Positions 59,734 to 64,000 of a stretch of 64,000 bases of DNA are shown here, piece by piece (within the stretch, counting starts at the first letter, position 1; the number at the start of each line of letters is the position of its first letter). Origin of the DNA: Chloroflexota bacterium (GTDB lineage: Bacteria > Chloroflexota > Anaerolineae > Anaerolineales > Villigracilaceae); contig JACRBJ010000082.1 of assembly GCA_016234555.1 (NCBI GenBank), positions 1-64,000 of the forward strand, given 5' to 3'. A program made the translations under genes and the position numbers. The notes under the pieces were generated by a model, which saw nothing but the letters and a program-made list of their open reading frames with translations, had not been told where the DNA came from and made no database searches.

Positions 59734-60825
59734 TTACTTCTGTTGTGACGCCCCGTTCACATCCCGCGGTTCCAACATCCCCCAGCGGCTTGCACCGAGG
59801 TAGAGAATTTCCAGCACCAGGTCTTCGTAGCGGATGCCTTCGGCTTTGGCTTGCAGGCATAGGTCGCTGTAATCGGGGGTGAGACCGGGCAGGGTATTGA
59901 TCTCGATCAGGCGCGGGTTGCCCTCGTCGTCAAGACGGATGTCGGTACGCGAAACGTCCAGCGTGTAAAGCAGTTGATGCGCGCGCAGGGCAAGGGATTT
60001 CAATTTCTTTTCCAGTTCGGGCTCAACGTCGGCGGGGCAGAAAAATCCCAGGTAGCCGTTTTCACCGACTTCCTTTGATTTGGCTTCGTTGGTGTAGATC
60101 CAGGGCACATCGGAATGGGTGGCATCCAGTTCGAGAATGGGGAAACGGTGGAAGCCGTCCTTCTCGTACCATTCGGGATGACGCGAGTAGAGTTTTGCGT
60201 CGGCGCGTCCCAGAATGCCGACTGTGAATTCCCGTCCCGGCAGAAAGGTCTCCACAAGGGCGGGCTGTTGATAGGTATTGATGACGTAGGCTACTCGCTC
60301 GCGCAGCTCCTTTTCGTTGTTGACGAGGGCATTCATGTCCACGCCCATGCCTGTTCCTTCACGTGCTGGTTTGACAAAGAGCGGGAAGTTTAACTCCGTG
60401 CGCAGGGGTTCGTCACCGACAAGGAACTCCTGAAAAGGTGCAACGGGTAAACGGCGGTCACGCCAGATGCGTTTGGTGAGGGTCTTGTCGAGCGAGATTC
60501 CGTTGGCAAGGACCCGTGAGCCGGTATAGGGAATGCCGAGTAATTCGAGCAGGGCGGGCACCTGGGCTTCGCGCGCATCGCCGCCGAGACCTTCGGCGAT
60601 GTTGAAGCAGATGTCAGGCTGTTCGTTACGCAGGGCATAGGGCAGGTCGCTGTCAGCTTGGATAAAGACTGTTGAGTGGCCATCAGTTTCGAGCGCGGCG
60701 CGAAGCGATTCCACCGTCTCGATGTGGTCAAAATCAGCAAAAGCATCTGGCGGAACTCCCTCAGGCTTCGGCTGGGTATCGTCCTTGATGTTGGCGAGGA
60801 CTGCAATTTTCCAATAGCGTTTCAT
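59734..60825 (-). CDS. Ddl-like ATP-grasp ligase (D-alanine-D-alanine ligase family)
   Basis: A 363-residue ATP-grasp enzyme. Blocks: FNIAEGLGGDAREAQVPALLELLGIPYTGS-type with the Ddl motif; FVKPAREGTGMGV (P-loop-like); GREFTVGILG; and the metal site VSRTDIRLDDEGNPRLIEINTLPGLTP. It joins two amino acids or like substrates with ATP; by similarity it is a D-Ala-D-Ala ligase homologue, but the lead sequence and lack of the EG(R)xxEV... strict Ddl N-terminus (here MKRYWKIAVLANIKDD) leave other amine-acid ligases possible. A promoter lies upstream on the minus strand. It ends just before the membrane-protein relic. Confidence 0.82.
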   Translation of the reverse strand: MKRYWKIAVLANIKDDTQPKPEGVPPDAFADFDHIETVESLRAALETDGHSTVFIQADSDLPYALRNEQPDICFNIAEGLGGDAREAQVPALLELLGIPYTGSRVLANGISLDKTLTKRIWRDRRLPVAPFQEFLVGDEPLRTELNFPLFVKPAREGTGMGVDMNALVNNEKELRERVAYVINTYQQPALVETFLPGREFTVGILGRADAKLYSRHPEWYEKDGFHRFPILELDATHSDVPWIYTNEAKSKEVGENGYLGFFCPADVEPELEKKLKSLALRAHQLLYTLDVSRTDIRLDDEGNPRLIEINTLPGLTPDYSDLCLQAKAEGIRYEDLVLEILYLGASRWGMLEPRDVNGASQQK

Positions 60826-60904
60826 GTGGCAACTGGGAGATTTTCTTCACGAGGAAAAGCTCCGGCGTCTTTGCTCCTATTTTTGAAATGAAATAACGGG
60901 CGCT

Positions 60905-60932
60905 AGTATAGTACATGCTGTCTGAATGACAA
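60905..60932 (-). promoter_or_regulatory. Promoter of the Ddl-like gene
   Basis: On the minus strand TTGTCA (60927-60932), 16 bases, TATACT (60905-60910). A leader of about 70 bases would separate it from the ATG at 60825. Confidence 0.55.
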
Positions 60933-60981
60933 GGGTTGAAGGGTATTTTGGCGCGCCCAGTGCAAGCTTTTTTTATTCTGC

Positions 60982-61011
60982 TTGACGAATTCAACTTTGT
61001 CATGGTAATAT
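60982..61011 (+). promoter_or_regulatory. Promoter of the initiator tRNA
   Basis: TTGACG, 18 bases, TAATAT. The predicted start falls some 10 bases before the 5' end of the tRNA. Confidence 0.6.
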
Positions 61012-61025
61012 AGCGAGCCATTCGA

Positions 61026-61097
61026 TGCGGGGTGGAGCAGTGGCAGCTCGTCGGGCTCATAACCCGAAGGTCGCAGGTTCAAGTCCTGCCCCCGCTA
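61026..61097 (+). tRNA. tRNA-fMet (CAU)
   Basis: The cloverleaf is complete: acceptor TGCGGGG/CCCCGCT, D-stem GAGC/GCTC, anticodon stem CGGG/CCCG around loop CTCATAA, and T-arm GCAGG-TTCAAGT-CCTGC. The three consecutive G:C pairs in the anticodon stem (GGG/CCC) and the unpaired 1:72 position (T opposite T) are initiator hallmarks. CCA is not encoded (A-CCT follows). The pair at 1:72 is unusual in detail (T-T rather than C-A). Confidence 0.93.
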
Positions 61098-61103
61098 CCT
61101 AAA

Positions 61104-61130
61104 AAACACAGTCCTTGCGACTGTGTTTTT
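61104..61130 (+). terminator. Terminator of the tRNA
   Basis: AAACACAGTC, loop CTTGC, then GACTGTGTTTTTG. A classic hairpin with T-run directly after the tRNA. Confidence 0.85.
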
Positions 61131-61174
61131 GTTTCTGCATGTGACATTGGGCGGGTGAATTCGTGACATTCCTT

Positions 61175-61218
61175 ATATTCCTGATTTTGAATGCGTTGTA
61201 TAATATATTCAGGAATAT
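61175..61218. promoter_or_regulatory. ArsR operator/promoter region
   Basis: ATATTCCTGA and TCAGGAATAT (perfect 10-bp arms, 24 bases apart) flank a perfect -10 TATAAT at 61199-61204, just before the regulator start. ArsR-type repressors bind such AT-rich palindromes over the promoter. Confidence 0.65.
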
Positions 61219-61222
61219 GAAT

Positions 61223-61612
61223 ATGACAAAGAAACCCAACCCGCTTCAACCTATTGCTTCTTTATTGGAAACCATCTCGCCGCTGACCCGCCTGCAGATC
61301 CTGCTGGCGATTGGAACGGGGGAAGCCTGTGTCTGTCACCTCGAAGCCGCGCTTGGATTGCGCCAGGCATACATCTCGCAACATTTGATGGCGTTGCGCA
61401 AAGCGGACATTCTGCTCGACAGGCGCGAGGGGCGTTATATTTTTTACCACCTGAAAGATGCCGCGATTCTCGATCTGGTTACTGTTTCAGCAGCCCTAAG
61501 CGGAATCTCCGTTGAGGATGTTTCTGCGCTCATCAACAAGAAGTCTTTGTCTTGTGAATGCCCGCAATGCGCTCCCGTCTCAATTCCTACAGAGAGACTT
61601 GAAACCGCATGA
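61223..61612 (+). CDS. ArsR-family transcriptional repressor
   Basis: A 129-residue regulator starting MTKKPNPLQPIASLLETISPL. The winged helix is LTRLQILLAIGTGEACVCHLEAALGLRQAYISQHLMALRKADILLDRREGRYIFYHL. The Cys pair GEACVCHL is in the first helix position used by many As(III)-sensing ArsR proteins; the C-terminus has SCECPQC, which may supply more metal ligands. I chose the second ATG because AGGA precedes it at 8 bases. The stop overlaps the permease start by 4 bases (ATGA). It likely represses the operon until arsenite or antimonite binds. Confidence 0.88.
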   Translation: MTKKPNPLQPIASLLETISPLTRLQILLAIGTGEACVCHLEAALGLRQAYISQHLMALRKADILLDRREGRYIFYHLKDAAILDLVTVSAALSGISVEDVSALINKKSLSCECPQCAPVSIPTERLETA

Positions 61613-63072
61613 ACATTCTTTCCTTTCTTGCACAATTGCTTTACGGCGGATTAGGCAACTTAGCTGCTTATCTTGCCGCTCACGTGTTGCTTTGCCTGCT
61701 ACCCGCATTTTACATCGCAGGTGCGATGACTGCTCTCATCCCAAAAGAAACGGTCACACGTTTTTTGGGACGCAACACTCCCAAGCTCGTTTCCTACCCT
61801 GCCGCAGCCCTGGCGGGCTCTGTGCTTGCGGTCTGCTCCTGCACCATTGTGCCGCTCTTTGCGGGCATCTATAAAAAAGGCGCGGGACTTGGTCCCGCTA
61901 TTACCTTCCTGTTCTTTGCACCTGCCGCTAATATCCTGGCACTGATTTACACCGGTGGCATAATCGGTCCTGACTTGGCTTTCGCGCGCCTCTTCCTCTC
62001 GCTGGCTTTCGGCATTGGCATTGGACTCATCATGGCGTTGATTTTTCGCAGCGATGATGCTGAACACGATGCCGCCACTGACGCTATGTTTGCAGGGCAA
62101 AAATCCATGCATCGCGCCGCTTTGGTGTTCCTGCTGGTACTGGTGGCTCTCCTGCTTTCAGGCACGCTCAAAGTTGGCTTGTTGACAAACACTTACGCCA
62201 CCCTGACCCTGCCCATCTCTGGCATGGACAAGTTTCAGGGCTGGCTCTATGCGCTTGTCCCGTTTGATCCAGCCAAAGGCGAAGAGGGAGTGAGTGCGCA
62301 GGGCGCAATCCTCATCGGTCTGTTGGCGCTGATTGGGCTGGCTTCGTGGAGGGGCATCGAGAATATCTTCGAAGGTTTCAACCGCTGGACCTGGGTTTCG
62401 CTTGTGCTGGTCGGTATTACCTTGTTGACTGCCGCAGTGGGCATGTCACCCCATGCGGGCGGGCTGGATATTCTCATCAATGGAAAGTTTTTTGGCGTGT
62501 TGATCGCTTTGGCGATTCTGGGCCGGGTACTCAAAAAACACCTGAGCGAGGACGAAACCCGCGACTTCCTTTGGGAATCATGGAAGTTTGTCAAGCAAAT
62601 CTTTCCCCTGTTGGTGGTTGGTGTCTTTACCGTGGGTGTGATTCGTGTTTTGATCAAGCCTGAGTGGATCGAAGCATTGGCTGGTCGGAACACTCTGCTT
62701 GGAAACCTGGCGGGCGTGGTCTTTGGCGTGTTCATGTACTTCCCGACACTGGTCGAAGTGCCGATTGCGCAGATGTTCCTTAACCTTGGTATGCACCGTG
62801 GTCCCTTGCTGGCTTACTTGATGGCGGATCCTGAACTCAGCCTGCAAAGTATCCTGATTACGGCAACCATCATTGGACGGTTGAAGGCATGGATATATGT
62901 GGGGTGGGTGGCTTTGTTCAGTACACTGGCGGGATTAATTTACGGTGCGTGGGTGGACGGCGCGAGTATCGGCCTGGTTTCGTTATATCTGTTTGCCTTC
63001 ATTGCCTTGCTTTCTGGTTTGTTATGGTTTTTCGATCACCGCAATGCCCGTAAAGTGGCAATTGCACATTGA
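61609..63072 (+). CDS. ArsP/DUF318-family permease
   Basis: A 487-residue membrane protein of about ten helices. The DUF318 hallmark is AVCSCTIVPLFAGIYKKGAGLGPAITFLFFAPAANILAL in the first half, mirrored by the second half MYFPTLVEVPIAQMFLNLGM and IIGRLKAWIYVGWVALF. The Cys pair CSC is the presumed metalloid entry site. Characterised relatives (ArsP) export trivalent organoarsenicals, but many DUF318 permeases are uncharacterised. Translation is coupled to arsR by a 4-base overlap. The gap to the thioredoxin gene is short. Confidence 0.87.
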   Translation: MNILSFLAQLLYGGLGNLAAYLAAHVLLCLLPAFYIAGAMTALIPKETVTRFLGRNTPKLVSYPAAALAGSVLAVCSCTIVPLFAGIYKKGAGLGPAITFLFFAPAANILALIYTGGIIGPDLAFARLFLSLAFGIGIGLIMALIFRSDDAEHDAATDAMFAGQKSMHRAALVFLLVLVALLLSGTLKVGLLTNTYATLTLPISGMDKFQGWLYALVPFDPAKGEEGVSAQGAILIGLLALIGLASWRGIENIFEGFNRWTWVSLVLVGITLLTAAVGMSPHAGGLDILINGKFFGVLIALAILGRVLKKHLSEDETRDFLWESWKFVKQIFPLLVVGVFTVGVIRVLIKPEWIEALAGRNTLLGNLAGVVFGVFMYFPTLVEVPIAQMFLNLGMHRGPLLAYLMADPELSLQSILITATIIGRLKAWIYVGWVALFSTLAGLIYGAWVDGASIGLVSLYLFAFIALLSGLLWFFDHRNARKVAIAH

Positions 63073-63095
63073 TTCATTTTCAAAAGGAGTTTCTT

Positions 63096-63347
63096 ATGCT
63101 TACCATCAAAGTTCTCGGTTCAGGTTGTGCGAATTGCAAACGCGTGGAACAGATTGCCAAAAAGGTGGTTGCTGAGTTGGCTGTCGACGCGGAAGTCATC
63201 AAGGTGACGGATTACAACGACATCATGGCGTACAACATCCTTTCGACGCCAGGGTTGGTCATCAACGAGAAGGTGGTCTCTTCGGGACGGATTCCCACCC
63301 CTGCCGAGGTGACCACCTTTGTTGTGAACGCGCTCGAAGCGGCATAA
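63096..63347 (+). CDS. Small thioredoxin-like redox protein
   Basis: An 83-residue thioredoxin-fold protein, MLTIKVLGSGCANCKRVEQ, with the redox motif CANC at residues 11-14 and the cis-Pro region YNILSTPGLVINEKVV. It fits the redox-active disulfide protein family often found with DUF318 permeases and ars genes. AAAGGAG precedes the ATG. It may reduce arsenate or keep the permease cysteines reduced. Between its stop and the ACR3 gene lie about 77 bases with no real gene. Confidence 0.87.
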   Translation: MLTIKVLGSGCANCKRVEQIAKKVVAELAVDAEVIKVTDYNDIMAYNILSTPGLVINEKVVSSGRIPTPAEVTTFVVNALEAA

Positions 63348-63424
63348 AAGCACGCGAAAACATCGAACGTGAAATCACCAAACTGCTGAAACAGTTTGAG
63401 TAACTTTATGTAATGGAGGTTTTC

Positions 63425-64000
63425 ATGTCTGACGTGAAAGAAACAAAAAGCCTGAGCAAGCAATTGTCTTTCCTGGACCGCTACCTGACCTTGTGGATTT
63501 TCCTCGCGATGGCAATTGGCGTGGGGATTGGCTTTCTTTTCCCGCAGGGCGTGCAGCAATTCAACGACGCCGTTTCTGTCGGCACGACCAACATCCCAAT
63601 TGCGATTGGCTTGATTTTGATGATGTACCCGCCCTTCACCAAAGTCAAATATGAAGAGTTGGGCGAAGTCTTCCGCAACAGAAAAGTGTTGACCCTTTCG
63701 CTGGTTCAAAACTGGGTCATCGGTCCCGTGTTAATGTTTGCCCTCGCCATCATCTTCCTGCGTGGCTATCCCGAATACATGGCGGGGTTGATCATGATCG
63801 GCTTGGCGCGTTGTATAGCGATGGTCATTGTCTGGAACGAACTGGCGCACGGTGACACGGAATACGCGGCGGGACTCGTGGCTTTCAACAGCATTTTCCA
63901 GGTCTTGTTCTACAGCGTCTATGCCTGGGTATTCATCACTGTCCTGCCGCCGATGTTTGGGTTGACGGGTTCTGTCGTGGAAATCACCATCGGCGAGATT
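63425..64000 (+). CDS. ACR3-family arsenite transporter, 5' part
   Basis: The first 192 residues of a transporter that leaves the window, MSDVKETKSLSKQLSFLDRYLTLWI. Family signatures are AMAIGVGIGFLFP, NIPIAIGLILMMYPPFTKVKYEEL, LVQNWVIGPVLMFALAIIFL and GLARCIAMVIVWNELA, the last containing the Cys that Acr3 needs for arsenite transport. TAATGGAGG precedes the ATG. It completes an ars-type operon: regulator, organoarsenical-type permease, thioredoxin and arsenite exporter; an arsenate reductase may follow outside. Confidence 0.93.
   Translation, partial: MSDVKETKSLSKQLSFLDRYLTLWIFLAMAIGVGIGFLFPQGVQQFNDAVSVGTTNIPIAIGLILMMYPPFTKVKYEELGEVFRNRKVLTLSLVQNWVIGPVLMFALAIIFLRGYPEYMAGLIMIGLARCIAMVIVWNELAHGDTEYAAGLVAFNSIFQVLFYSVYAWVFITVLPPMFGLTGSVVEITIGEI

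Noticed and set aside
63348..63410. Short frame between the thioredoxin and acr3 genes ending in KLLKQFE
   Set aside because: Too short, no start or ribosome-binding site; it might be a relic but cannot be matched to any gene.

Overview
The window looks like a piece of a bacterial chromosome, most likely from the Chloroflexota (class Anaerolineae). I infer this from the gene content: several MttB-superfamily methyltransferases in tandem, an NBR1-like Ig/CAP lipoprotein, an AraM-like glycerol-1-phosphate dehydrogenase, many small multi-pass membrane proteins of unknown function, and many short intergenic inverted repeats. No rRNA or single-copy marker protein is present, so the placement is an inference. 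Most of the window is GC-rich. A few genes stand out as visibly AT-rich (7694-8785, 10615-14367, 40846-41355) and are probable later arrivals.

Layout. 1-103: truncated transposase at the edge. 248-6049 (minus): a run of genes holding a radical SAM/SPASM enzyme, two homologous membrane proteins that end in the same Cys-Ala tail, a zinc-ribbon membrane protein, a PAS protein and a tail-anchored membrane protein. 6210-10473: MFS transporter, beta-propeller protein, methylmalonyl-CoA mutase large subunit. 10615-14901: AT-rich island with a 1250-residue protein ending in a PD-(D/E)XK-like nuclease motif, and a DUF559 endonuclease. 14965-20621: CAP lipoprotein, membrane proteins, PilZ protein, MFS drug-efflux-type pump, two DUF4870 proteins. 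20969-30845: peptide-type ABC importer (binding protein and two permeases, no ATPase) followed by four tandem MttB-family methyltransferases. 31015-36874: pentapeptide-like membrane protein and an ABC-2 exporter, one permease of which carries a PrsW-like domain. 36875-44119: AraM-like dehydrogenase, HAD phosphatase, TIM-barrel protein, a histidine-kinase-like ATPase without the phosphoacceptor His, an AT-rich PD-(D/E)XK-like gene, a YfcC-type transporter and a DUF2817 peptidase. 44141-48885 (minus): eight genes for small membrane proteins and a flavodoxin, divergent from an AraC regulator. 50122-54743: sensor kinase; PadR regulator with NapH-like and double-flavodoxin redox genes. 54761-59208 (minus): MarR-controlled cluster (methyltransferase, PanE-like, ATC-hydrolase-like, MBL-fold, membrane protein). 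59734-64000: Ddl-like ATP-grasp enzyme, initiator tRNA, and an arsenic-type operon (ArsR, ArsP-like permease, small thioredoxin, ACR3) that runs off the edge.

The most unusual unit is the radical SAM cluster. Two membrane proteins of different length end in the identical tail CACACACAGCACACAGGGR, yet 12 of its 19 codons differ synonymously between the genes. The tail is therefore held constant as protein, and the adjacent radical SAM/SPASM enzyme is the obvious candidate to modify its seven cysteines. Other points worth attention are the AT-rich giant nuclease-like protein, the tandem MttB block without a corrinoid protein, the permease-PrsW fusion, two gene relics that match intact genes in this same window, and a two-site MarR regulon visible from repeated operators.
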